Assembly: GCF_933775445.1 (NCBI RefSeq)
Contig: NC_065877.1
Location: 20,336,001-20,400,000 of the forward strand
Direction of reading: 5' to 3'
Length of the DNA: 64,000 bases
Origin: Argentina anserina
Taxonomy: Eukaryota > Streptophyta > Magnoliopsida > Rosales > Rosaceae
In this document: positions 12,660-24,419 of the stretch, one piece after another
How positions within the stretch are numbered: position 1 is the stretch's first letter
How the letters are laid out: each line of letters starts with the position of its first letter
Translations under genes and position numbers: made by a program
The notes under the pieces: generated by a model
What the model saw: the letters and a program-made list of their open reading frames with translations, nothing else
Database searches by the model: none
What the model was told of the DNA's origin: nothing

Positions 12660-12825
12660 TTAATAAAAATTCTTTCGGAACCTGTTTTGAACAAACCACT
12701 AGTGGCTCTTAAATGTATCACTCAGGAGTCATAACTCTGAAATCAATCTCTTTCGTACACACACTCATTTGATTACCAGTCTAAATGAAAATGCTTGGTC
12801 TTGCTCGATGTAAGGACAATCTACG
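12660..12825. repeat. Dispersed repeat copy B (partner at 1715-1880)
   Basis: Shares the ordered blocks described for the copy at 1715-1880, including AATCTCTTTCGTACA and 'gaaaatgcttggt'. It lies just outside the copia target site. The remaining sequence to 13435 shows no recognisable gene. Confidence 0.55.
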
Positions 12826-13435
12826 ACCTAGAATTCTCACAATGCATCATCCATCCCAAGGGTGGTCTGCATGTTGTGGATACCTAGTAGAAGCAATATC
12901 GACAATCACTCTCACCACTCTCATTATTGGGTTTGCGGCCTCATCTTGGCCGGACAGCAAAGATAGCCGCTCAAGTACCCTGGCTGGACAGCGAAGATGG
13001 CCGCCCAAGTACATATTAGAACACAATAAAGAGTTAATAGGAAAGTGAGCACAACAAAGAGTTAACTCCCACAAGTACACAAAGCATACCTTTCTACCTC
13101 CAAGATGGACATACCTTCACGCTTGTGGTTCAACTTCAGAATATTTTTCACCAAAATATTGTTCATCATTTTAATAGGAACCAGACGTGCTAAAAGCCTA
13201 AAACTTACTAGCATCAACTACGAAGAAACTGCATTAATAAATAATAACAAAGCTATAGGAAGAAACTTACGTTGAACTTATACATATTATTGTATATATA
13301 AGAAAGTTACAAGAGGGGAGTTGAGACTTCCATAGGGAAAAAACAATGCATCCCAAGAGTAAAAAAGTCGATCCTGATTATACATATAACAGTGATAACG
13401 TATCGGAAGACATTTTATATGGTATGGAGCTCCAT

Positions 13436-15589
13436 CTAATGCAGTTTCCCAATCCCAGGTCCTGAATGCAGTTGGAGTGTCCTGCTTGGTACAACCTGAA
13501 GAACCCCAGGTTGTTCTGCAGTAGACAATAAGAAACCAAGGATTAGTAATATTACTATTGCTTTATTATACTGATTATTATTATTATTATAGTCAATAAC
13601 CATTATTAACTAACTGAAGTCGAGGAAACGCGATCCACAGAAGCACATAATATAGTAAACACACATTCACAGTTTTAAATCGCAGAAAAATAAAAGTAGA
13701 ATATTAAACATGATGCCTCATGCATAGGCAATGTAGTTTATCTTTCTTCCTCTAGCTCGCATCGGAAAATACAAGAGAGGGCTCATAATTGTCCTAGCAC
13801 AGCACCCAAACAACAAATCCTTAAGCAGATAAAATACGGTAAACCTACACTTGCATTTCTTCAAAATGTCATAACACACATTTTGCAACAGTACCCAGTT
13901 TCATCCTAAAGATTACTACATCATTATCTTCTCAAGGAAATGGCAGGTATTGTTAAAGATTTCTCTCGGCAGAAATCAGCAACAAAACCAGTTTGGCCTG
14001 CATCGCCTTGTGAGTTCAATCAGATGGATAAAACCATATTTTAAAAGGGTCGCAATACTCAAATATTCTAAATCAGACCATATTTTAAATTTAGGCGATT
14101 ACTTCTGAATGTAACTATAAATATAACTACAGAAGCAAGCCAAGAGGTTAGTAATTCCTCTACACATAAGATGCCAAAAGATTATAATGAAACATTGTAA
14201 AAGAGAAGGGGAAACAGAAATATGAACATTCCTCAAACCACCATAAGCTGAAAAGCTATGATTTCAAGTTTGATCTACTTATTTTTTCTAATTTAGGTAA
14301 TCCACACTTGACATCTATGAAATGCATAGGCACATAGTTTCTAAGCTGAAGTAGCATATTTATCCAGTAGTGTGTCAAAAGAACAGGCCGACGCTCAGCA
14401 TGGCCGAGAGTTTAAGACAGATTTGGTTCAGAGTTCAAAAGTCAAAACAAAAATAAAGAAAACCAAACACAAAGCCTTATAGCCCCTATTTGGAATAAGA
14501 AATTAAATTAATGATGAAACAACAAAATATAATCCCAATTATCATGATCCCTGTATCCAGACAGTGCTCTGAGTCTAAGAAATGAGATAAGCTAATCACA
14601 TACCACAGAACAACCAGAAGCACAGTCATAATAAGAATTGGCAGTCAGACTACTGGACAGTTCTTTCAAATCAGCTTTGAGTCTCATTCAAAAACATATT
14701 TAGCCCGAACATAGAGAAACAATGAATGCGTAATTGCGTCAAAACTTGTCTTAGTCCTATGATATTCATGAGTTATAGCTGTGCTTGGTATCAATTAGGA
14801 CAAAGGTAAAACGGTACTGTAGCTCCGTTTGTGGTTCTGAGGACCGGTGTCTGAAGATTTTTTTCTCACATAATTTCTCCCTCTCTCTACTCAGATACAT
14901 CACACCTCCTCTCATAGGGCCTCTCTCTCCGCTCAGAAACATTGTTCTTGCAAAACTCTCACCGGCGCATACCCTGCACCTCACCTTTTTTCTAGCTATG
15001 AAACCGCCAATTTGGGTTATGCAGTATGTGGTTGAAGTTCATGAGATTTTGTAGTCGTTTATGTAAGCAAGCAAGGTATGCCACTTTGGTTTCTAAATTA
15101 ATCGTTCAGGGTTATAGATTTTGCTTCTTAGTCCTACTCATCTCGTTCTTATCTCACCAACAACAATTCTACTAACACAACCAAACACAATTTATGAACA
15201 TAACTAAAAAAACACGACAATCATGAAAACTCGGATCACAAAGATAAAGGGGATAAAGAGAGATAAAGAAGAAGGGGCTTACTGGAGATCTCTTGGACCT
15301 GTTGGGGAGTGAGCTTAGCAGAGAATCCACTGGCAGCGGTCTTGTAACTGTAGAGCAGAGCCTCCTTGGCAGCCTCCTCACTGCCGAGGACGGAGGCGAG
15401 GGTTCGGATGTGGTACGCCTCAGCCTCCTCGTTTTCGTGCGGCCTCTCCGTGTATACGATGTGGACGGCCGATTCGGAAGCGGAAGTGGCGGAGTCGAGG
15501 GGAGCAGAAGAAGAAGAAGAGTCGGCCATGTCGATTGTGAATGTGAGAAGGAGAAGAAGAGAAATAATTGATGAAGCTGTGATCATCAT
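13436..15589 (-). CDS. Stand-alone subtilisin propeptide (inhibitor I9) protein, SPI-1-like, 2 exons
   Basis: Exons 15283-15589 and 13436-13515 on the minus strand splice (GT-AG, 1767-bp intron) to 128 aa. The protein has a hydrophobic signal-like N-terminus, MMITASSIISLLLLLTFTID. A serine-rich linker follows, then an I9 fold: VHIVYTERP near residue 42, a YHIRTLASVLGS block, LLYSYKTAASGFSAKLT, and an end reading EISKQPGVLQVVPSRTLQLH. No catalytic subtilase domain follows; the frame stops after exon 2. In plants such free propeptides (Arabidopsis SPI-1) inhibit subtilases, and that role here is inferred. I chose ATG 15589 because the signal peptide starts there; the frame is open upstream to ATG 15688, so a longer N-terminus is possible. 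A broken duplicate lies at 61781-62417. Confidence 0.88.
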
Positions 15590-15699
15590 GTTTCGGTTCT
15601 TATAACGAAACTTGCTTAGTGACCAAGATTTGGGAAAGGGAATGGTTTCTTCATACGGTACCGACATAAGTAACTCCGCTCGCGTCACTTTTATCTATG

Positions 15700-16490
15700 C
15701 TAGATTTCTTTCTTGCCACTTGGCAGCCTGCGCCGCACATCCATTTCTTATTTTGCTTTAATGTTTTTTCTCTAAATATATATAGTTTTGATTGTGCTTT
15801 GTTCTTTCGTTTTTAGAACAAAGGATGTCAAATGGTTATAGTTAGACCTCCAAAGTTACTGAGGCCATGTTTGTTTGGCGGAATTCAGGAATCGGGAAAG
15901 GAAACCTTTTTTTTTATTTGTGAGGAATCAGAATTGAGGACGTATCGCCATAATGAAAAGGCACGAGGAGGGAATCATGTACTTAAGTGGAGAAGAATTC
16001 CATACCTCGGCCGCTAACTAACAAGGAGTTTTCTTCAATATTTTGAGGTAATCATGACTGAATTAAGGTTTTAATGAGCACGTTAGCATTATAAAAGCAT
16101 TCAAAGATCTTGGAAGTCTGTGAAGGATTGAGAAGCGTTTAGACAACTGTTGAATTCTCTAGAATCCTAGAGGGAGTCAAGACTCGAGACCACACTAAAA
16201 CTCTCTAGCTAGGATACTCAAGGCATCACTGAGAGATGTATAAATCTTTCGATTTCTCAGACAGCCAGAGACCTATTATTAGGAAAGCACACCTCTCCCA
16301 TTTGGATCATAAGAAAAACATTGATCTAAAGTCTCTTAAAGCATCTCTTGTAAGTTATCTATATTATTGTCGTTCTTGTCCCTAAGTTCATATGTTGCCA
16401 GGACAGACAGGTGGTGGGCTCTATTATATTTTGATTACAATTTTTTACTCACGCATAAACTTTGGCAACACACATGGATGTATCTAGGAT
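15700..16490. other. Intergenic, no gene recognised
   Basis: AT-rich. Around 15850-15900 there is a GAGGCCATGTTTGTTTGG-like stretch of the kind seen at ends of small inverted-repeat elements, but I could not find its partner end. No exon set is supported. Confidence 0.35.
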
Positions 16491-16499
16491 TAAAAATTT

Positions 16500-16812
16500 G
16501 TCTAGGCTAATTTGAAGTACTTTTTTTAAATTATTTTTAAAGATAGTTACATGCTAGAACTGAAATAAATAAGTGGAAAATGCATCTTTTTAGAAAAAAA
16601 AATAATTAAAATAAAGAGAGTGAACAAAATGGGAGTAAAAAGAAAATTAGATGCAATTTAGCCAAAAAAAAGAGGAGAAATAAATGGAGAAATGAGGAAA
16701 CCCCTTCAAAAACATGGGCTATGAGAGCTCGAACCTATGCTCTTAGAGGAATTTTGGAGAGAGTTGGAGAGTTTGACAACTGAACCACGGCTACTTTCAT
16801 CATAAAACTACA
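16500..16812 (-). mobile_element. tRNA-derived SINE-like sequence
   Basis: On the minus strand a polymerase-III type promoter is visible: an A-box-like TGGTTCAGTTG near 16780-16790 and a B-box-like GGTTCGAGCTC near 16728-16738, about 50 bp apart as in tRNA heads. The tail runs through T- and A-rich sequence to about 16500, where the end is unclear. No target duplication was found. A tRNA gene proper is unlikely because no cloverleaf closes. The first ~28 bp recur at 39712-39739. Confidence 0.5.
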
Positions 16813-16924
16813 AATCTCACTAGCATTAGTTAAAACATTCTCAGGAGGGCAATGACGAAATAGAGCATATATCTCATTACCAAAACCATTACCAACATAA
16901 TCAAAGAGGAGCTTCTTAATACCA
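16812..16924 (-). mobile_element. LINE ORF1-end fragment
   Basis: This 113-bp segment matches 39602-39714, the 5' end of the larger LINE, with only about five mismatches. On the minus strand it encodes the same piece with GNEIYALFRHCPPENVLTN. It is an isolated fragment directly beside the SINE-like sequence. Confidence 0.75.
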
Positions 16925-17247
16925 GTTGGTTGCTTGGTAATAATAGTTGAGAATTTTTTATTCTTCTTCTGATAACTTCACCATTTTAGTACCACTAGCA
17001 CTAGCAACATGTTAGTCATACATCTTTCTATTGTTTTTCAATTGACTTTAAACAATGCAAGTTATTAATCTGAAGCCAATTAAGTACTCATTTTTGTCAT
17101 TGTACTTAACTCCCTTCCTATTCAAGATTAACTAAGATGAATTATCATCTTTATGGACTATGTTATATATTTAACATGCATGGAACAATGAGACGCAACC
17201 CCGCAATCCTAACATAATAGTTTTTTTGTTATCTAGTGTATGGTAAA

Positions 17248-18583
17248 AGAACTTTTATTCATACCTCCAAAAATGATATTTGGATATCTCTAGTAATTAG
17301 ACCTTCAACTAACTTTGACAAACAACTAAAATGTTATTTAGACCTTCCTAATTTTCACAAAATAGCCAAGGGCCGATAAAATCAATAAAACTCTATTTTT
17401 TGACTTTAAAAACTGATTCAAATCTATTATAATTATATTGAGTATCTCGAGCCTGTTTATTCAAAATCACAGTATAATTAGCAAATACAATTATCTATAA
17501 TTTATAACAACAAAATGCATTTTAATAAAAAAAAACAAAATACATTCAAACATGCAAATTATAATAAACTGGTAGAATAAAAGAACTAAAAAAACGTCTA
17601 CAAAGTGAAAACATTATTTTTGTTTGATGCATGTAAATTTATCATAGTTTAGCGAGATGAGGGAGGAGTCTATTTGAAATTATTACGGTAAGAAAAAAAA
17701 TTGAGAAAATCAAATGAATATATTGAGATTTTTTTATATTATTTATTCTTATATTTGTATGTATAGATAATTTCGCATTGGTTGACAATATCAATTTTAA
17801 TTTGAAAAAAAAGGAGCTCTAAATGTTGTTTTGCGAGATATGAATAGAAGCACCATTTGACAAATTAAATAAGAGAGCTTCTATTCATACCTCCAAAAAT
17901 GGTACTTGAACCTCCATTTTTTTCTAGTTAGTTTTGACTTTTGTCAACTCTTATGAAATTACCAAAAAATATATAAGAGTAAATTTTTTATTTTGAAAAT
18001 ATTCTCAACTTACCTATTATAAAATACAAAAATGATTATCTTTTATATTTATCTTTTACATTTTTAGATTATCTTGATTTATGATATCAAAATGAATAAG
18101 ATGATCTATTTAATTGATTACTTTTTTTATTAACATCAATAGTCTTACTGTAATATGAACTGTCTAGAAATTTTTCATGAACTTCGGTTTGATCTAAAAA
18201 CAAACTCGTTAATTTGAAACTAAAATATTACATGTTATTTCTACTCCTTGATCAGTTGCATATATATCAACGAAATGATAAAATATATCACTTTTATTAT
18301 GAATATATGAAGTGAGTAAAAAAGTAAATTAATTTAAGAAAATAGCGTTGTGTGATTATTATGTATTTTTCAGTTGTGTATAATAAATAAATTTAAAGTA
18401 GTGTTGAAAAATAATTAATGGATAGTAGTTTGATTTAATATACAAATTAGATTATGAGCATTTTAGGAAAACTATGGAGGTCTAAATAACATTTGAGTTA
18501 TCTGTAAAAGTAAATTAGAAGTAAACTAAGTAAGAAGGTCTAACTACCATTTTTTTAGGTATGGTATGAATAGAAACCCCCCC
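17248..18583. mobile_element. Pair of inverted-repeat elements (MITE-like)
   Basis: A terminal block TTCTATTCATACCTCCAAAA occurs at about 17252 and 17879 in forward orientation, with inverted counterparts at about 17838-17850 (gatatgaatagaag) and 18564-18576 (ggtatgaatagaaa). The left part near 17257-17360 and the far right part near 18450-18580 are also inverted copies over roughly 100 bp, both containing AATGTTATTTAGACCT in opposite orientations. Either two adjacent elements or one nested in another fits. The interior has no coding sequence, so it would be non-autonomous. Confidence 0.55.
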
Positions 18584-18589
18584 ATCAAA

Positions 18590-19800
18590 TAAAAATAGTT
18601 TTTATATATAAAATTATAGGTCATTGGAAGCAGCTTTTTGAAGTAGCATCATGGTTGCTTTAAAAACTGCTGTATAAAAACACTAGAAAAATAATAATTT
18701 ATGACATGATAACTGTATAAAAATAAATTTTTACCAAACACAAAAATATAAAACTATTTTATTTTACAGCTGATTCAGCACAACATAAACAAATTTGTTT
18801 TCAAAGTCGCAGCAATACCAAACTAGCCTAAGTGTGCTAAAGCATCAGCAACAAAAGTCACCTCAAGAAGACCCCGTAAGTAAAAATGTTATCTCGATAA
18901 TGCAAAAGATAGAGTCCCAATAGGACAATAAAATAAGAAAAGACAAAAAAAACAATGATTTATTTACAAAAGATGTATATAGTAGTAGCAATTGATCCAA
19001 TTTTATTTTTTTGGTATTTCGATTAGTTATAAAGGAAAATCAAAGATCCCCCATGTAACGTGTGTCAAAGACTAAATTGAAGGAGACTCAACACTTCTAA
19101 TGTTGTATGTGTCCATTATCTCTAACAAAAATCAAATTGAGGCCGAACTTTCATACTCTTCTACATTTTCAACAATCAGGTTAATAAGGGTTGGTTTACT
19201 TATGCCCAAAATAGGAGTCACTCCACCCGTTTCATTCATATTCAATATTATGTTTTTTTTTGTAAATCAAAACTCATATTTACACATAGATTACTCATGT
19301 ATAACTTCACATTTTTATACATGGACAATCCTTTTTGTAATAACCTAGTAGTGGTTCCAATTCTTAGACATGTGAGAAAAAATCATTACAGTTATTTTTT
19401 TTTTCCAATTTCTGATAACAAGTTAACAAAGAAATGATAATCACTCTCCTCAAAATAAGTTAACAAAGGAATGTGAATCACTCTCTCTCTGTCCCATCGC
19501 TTCTCTTATCCATTCTCTCACTTTCCCATTCCCTCATAATCCATTCAAGTTTAGTAAAGAAATTTTTATAAGAAATGACCCGGAGCTGCATTACCAAGTA
19601 CCAACCACCAAACGATCAGTGGTGGTGTGGAATTCTAGAATATGGACATGAATTTTGCAAAGTTGAATGTCATAACGAAAAAGAAAAAGAAAAGAAAATC
19701 CCCCCATTCAAAAAAAGAAGAAAAGAAAATCCCAAAAATTATTCGTACCGGGCCTACAAAATTGTCAAAACAGACTGGGCTTTTGGGTTCACCAAAACAA
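18590..19800. other. AT-rich intergenic, nothing recognised
   Basis: Low-complexity AT-rich sequence with short unrelated frames; no exon or element ends I can support. Confidence 0.4.
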
Positions 19801-19930
19801 GAGAAAGGCCCGCTTAATATGCCACGTCCACACCACTATATAATCGAAACAAAACCCTAGCCTCTTAACCAAAACCCTCTGCTCTCGTCGCTGCTCTCTC
19901 TGCTCTCGTCGCTGCTCTCAAAGCTCAGGT
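19800..19930 (+). promoter_or_regulatory. Promoter-like block with TATA and telo-box motifs
   Basis: CTATATAATC at 19836-19845 is followed by AAAACCCTAG (telo-box, 19851-19860) and a second AAAACCCT at about 19871. Next come a CT-rich leader with a duplicated CTGCTCTCGTCG-type block and a good donor (CTCAG|GTTCTC at 19928/19929). This arrangement is typical of plant ribosomal-protein and translation-related promoters. I found no convincing coding exon downstream, so the gene may be truncated, non-coding or overlooked. Confidence 0.45.
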
Positions 19931-20299
19931 TCTCTCTCTCTCTCTCCTTCACCAAAACTAGGGCTTCCTTCTCAAACTAACAGACCTAAATCCTTCTAAT
20001 CTCCACCAAACAACTCATTTCGTGGTTCAAATTCATCTTATCATTTATATTCTGTAAATTGTTGATAGAAGCTGTTATACTATTTACTGTGCTGATTTGG
20101 TTTGTGCTTGTTTCCCTGTAAAGATCATTGGGTGGAGTAGTGTGGACTTCTCTTCCTGTTAAGTTCTTTCCAGAGGCACGTTTTCTGTCCAGCTTTCTGT
20201 TTATAATATGTTTTCTGTTTATAATATGTTACTTATTGAATGAGTACTAGTGGGGAGGCCGCGCTCTGCAGCGGCATATGCTAGTGTGAATTACATATT

Positions 20300-23200
20300 G
20301 AAATACAGAATGTAAAAGTTAATTAGTAATTACAAAGGAAAAACATACAAATGCAAACAAAGGTTGATTAGTTTATTTGGTTGGAAAATTAAGAATTTCA
20401 CTTACTCATCTGATTAGAAATCTACAAATACATAATTAACATAGATGTTCTTTTTTACATTCCAAAAGGTAAAAGCTGGAGCATGAAGCACAGTATTTTC
20501 ATATTTCAAAGTCCATTGCTTTTCACTGTCTTTTCTTTCTCATCGTGTTCTTCTCTGTTATTCCTTTTCCTCTTACTCTTCTTAGACATCTTCCTCCTCT
20601 TGTTCATCTCACTCTCCCTCTCACAAAAACATACAAATAGCTTGATTTTTTCCTTAAAGTAATATAACATAATACCTGAACAAAATAATGGTACCACCGG
20701 CATGTATAGAGAGCAAAAATATTATTCAGGCTTAACTGTTGATAAAGGTCAACTGTTAGCTTAACAATGTCTTTTTAAGCTTAATTGGAAGCCTTTGTGC
20801 TGCACGATACATACCACAGAAACTAAACAAATTACTTATATCAATTAGATGACTTTTATTTACATGTTTTCTTATTTATTTGGCATATCCTGCCAATATT
20901 ATTATAATATAAGAAGACATACGCATTAGATGCCCTGCTTAATATCAAGGTTAGAACAAACATGCTGTTATCTTATATATCAGTAGTATATTGATGCAGC
21001 AGCAAAAGGCTACACACTCTCACAATGTATGTACACCTCCTCACTGAAAAAAAAAACAATTGGAAAACTACCATCATAAGAAAAATTGCAAATCCAGTTC
21101 CTTGTGACCATTCTTAATAAAAAGCAACTAACAATTTGATATCAACAAAAACATATTTTACTATAGTATTATCTTCATTAGCTGGAATAGAACCGGATCA
21201 CAATTTCTTACTCAAGGCACCTCAGTTAATGAATCACCAAGCATGAATCCAGAAACAAACCAAACCATAAGAAAATAATCAACACTCTTTCATGAAATGT
21301 GAAACCACACTCACTCTACAAACTACAAACCACTTGAATAATAACACTAAAACCCTAATCGGCAATTCAAAACCAAAATTTGCTACCATTGCCAACAAAT
21401 TTTACTCAAATTTATTCCCATTATGATTCCAGAAAATCACATTAAAATCTCATTAGACCAAGAAGGAGATGAAAGATATAGCAAAAATACAGACAAACTT
21501 GGAACAAATCCCTAAATCAGAAAACTACCACAGTATTTCATATGATCAATAATCTCACAGTTCACCAATGTAAACACAGTTTGAAAAACCTAGCCATCTA
21601 CTAAATAAATAAAAAATAGAACTCATTCAATACAAAAAACGCAAGCATACCCGATAAGCTTCTCAGTCCTCTTCTATGACATGTTGCAAGAGCCTTGCAA
21701 TTGTTTTTAACCCCTTGAGGTCTCAATTGTTTGGGTTAACTTACCAAGATGTGTGCAGTGTGATAAAAACCAGCATGCCTGTTTTTAAATGAAAGTAGTC
21801 AATAACAACTATTCATATTTCACCACTGTGTCTATAATTAGAAAACAATGATATGACATAAGATTTATAAGTCATCATGAATCCAATGGATTGCATAATA
21901 TGCTCGAGTTCATTTTTCAGGTTGCCCTTGCACGTCGTTTTTTTTTCATTCAGCAAGATTTTATAGTCATTTAAATATATTGAAAGTCTAACCAGCAAAT
22001 TTGGCACCAGATCCTTATACTTTGAATCCCCAACATGTTCAACCTTTCAACCTCTGCAGAATCATAAAACATATTGAACATCACATTAACCCAGGCAACA
22101 AAAGATTTTGTTAATATAGTTCAATAGTAGATTGGCCATTGAAAATAATAATGATAGTTGTTTTGATTTGATAGTTATAAGTTAGATATTGACTGCTATT
22201 TCAAAATACAGATGCTACATTTCTTCTCTTCTTCAGTGGTTTCTTAATTCAATCCTAAATGATACTGATAATTCCAATGATCAAGATACTCTACCTTCTT
22301 CAACTTTTCATTCATCATTTATCAGCATTAAGGTTCTCTTAAGTAACCTGAGAGTACACAGAAGAAAATGTCAATTGTAACAAATTTAGATGAGAAACAT
22401 ACAGCAAGCCTATAACCTAAAACAAACCATCAAATTACAATAAATTGTTGGTCAATGCCAAAAATACACACAGCCTGAATGAAAATCCACTCACTATCCT
22501 GAATTGTCTCAGAATGAAATTACTACATAGAAACAAAAAGCTACGCCATGAGGAATTAGCACCCTTCAATGTCCCTGTAAAAGAAAAACTATCAAAAGGG
22601 TGGTAAGAACGATACCAGAACTTAGAATTTACAATGGAATGAAGGGAATTATTATCATTGTTGTTAACTGAACATGCCTTTAGACTTCAGGGGTCGGCAT
22701 TTCATTTACTCAGGTCAAATTCTGTATTCTGGTGGCATGCAACAACAAACAATATAATTAAAAAAAACAGAGACAACTCAGGTAAGCCAAAAAAGAAGAT
22801 GAAAGCAATTTTTTCTTTGATTTATTTAAAACCACTATAAAATCAATGCGAGTTTTCTTTATCTAAGTACATTGCAGATAAAGATCATAACTTCAGCTAA
22901 AATTGAAACTCACATGAGCAACCAATTGACTGATACGCCACTTTGCTATCTTACCTTAACCTAAATTTAATATATATATATATATGAAATTCTATTTTAT
23001 ACGAAATTCTATATGTAGTTTAAAAGTAAGAAAAAGCAATACTCCCCCATTGTTGTATGCTGACAGAATCCATAACATTGTGTACTTATCTAACTCTACT
23101 GATATGCAGGATCTATTATAACAAAATAAAATGTGTAGTGTAACACAAATGAGTAATCTTTTTATCTATGAATGTGCTTTCTTATTCGTTTTATTTGGTT

Positions 23201-23355
23201 CTATACCGTTCAATTATTATTGTTTTTAACTCTTGTAAAACCAACTCATAAGTTTGAATCACAAATATGGAATGATTAAAGACTTTACATAGACAATACA
23301 GAAGCATCATATATATCCAGTAGCAAATTGTTTGAGTTCAGTACCTTTGTTTGTT
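20300..23355. other. AT-rich region, no gene recognised
   Basis: Only short frames with no family resemblance. It could hold 3' sequence of the candidate minus-strand gene ending at 23360. Confidence 0.35.
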
Positions 23356-23359
23356 AGCA

Positions 23360-24410
23360 TCATATAGGTGAATTAACTTCCACTCCGGCAACAGTTACTC
23401 CTGCCCAAGGCCCCAACCATCATTGACAAAAATATAATTAGAATGAAGATCAATCATAACAAAAGATACCAAACAATAAAATACAAAAACTTACCTTCCT
23501 TATCATTAACACTATGAAAGACTCCACTGCCTTCTCCATCATCAAAACTATGAGGCCCTTTGAATCTGATACAAATAATAAAAGCAAAAGACATCAGGCA
23601 GTAATGAGCAAATGACACAATTAACCAACCATACAATTGAGAAAAGCACTAATTCAAGATTTGTTAAGAATATAGCCTCACCAATATATGCAATCTAACC
23701 TTCTGTAGAGGAGGGTGGATCTCAGAGCAGCCACACAAAACCTGTCAATATAAGAATATTAGAAACTTTCAATATCCAAAAGTGACAAAGATATCAAAAA
23801 CATTTCTCTAGATAATTCATATTAAAAACAATTCCCAGGACATGGTTCCTGCACACCTTTAAAATAAACGAAAATGATCACAAAAAAGAAAGAATAGCAA
23901 ATCCAGATGTTTGCAAAGGAAACCATCAGTACCCAACAACAATTTTCTCATTCTAAGATGACCCGAACACCTGGCATTGTTACAATATAAATTTCTCAAT
24001 TCAATTCTTAGCCATTCAAATCAAGCAACTATAAACTATTGTCATATATATATGATGATGATCCCGCACCGAAATAAATTAGTGTTCTACTGTTAGCAGC
24101 TGCTGATCTTTATCCCTCAGTTACATACTATAAAGTATTTTAAGGGTTTTCTTCTTTTGATATGAGAAAAAGTGAGAAAATTTAACAAAGTTTTGGAAGA
24201 GAGTGAGAGAGACGCAAATTCAATCCAAACCCATCAGAAAGTAAACATACCTGGGGAAAAGAGAAAAAGCAATTTGGAAAAAGGAGAAGAGAAATCTCAT
24301 ATGCACAGGGCAACACTATCAATATCAAAATCGTTACCTTGGCAAGTTGAAATTAGTCAGGTAACCCTTGTTTAGCTTTTGCAAGAAAACGAAATCCCTA
24401 TGCCCAAACT
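23360..24410 (-). CDS. Candidate small spliced gene, unknown product, N-terminus not found
   Basis: Four minus-strand segments join with GT-AG borders and matching phases: 24338-24410, 23700-23741, 23495-23565 and 23360-23400, ending in TGA at 23360-23362. The joined frame encodes about 75 residues. It begins FGHRDFVFLQKLNKGYLTNF, then has LRSTLLYRRFKGPHSFDD and ends VTVAGVEVNSPI. I do not recognise the family. Four consecutive phase-consistent junctions, with donors such as AAG|GTAAG and AAG|GTAACG, are unlikely by chance. No start codon was found upstream. A leader-like exon with a GAG|GTGGGT donor lies near 26010-26200, so the transcript may begin there. An alternatively spliced non-coding RNA is the main alternative. 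Confidence 0.45.
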
Positions 24411-24419
24411 CTGCAATCA

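Noticed and set aside
14785..15054. 89-codon plus-strand frame inside the propeptide gene intron
   Set aside because: It lies within a 1.77-kb intron on the opposite strand, overlaps a minus-strand frame and has no recognisable domain.
16715..16795. Genuine tRNA gene
   Set aside because: A- and B-box-like motifs are present, but the acceptor and anticodon stems do not close, so a SINE head is more likely.
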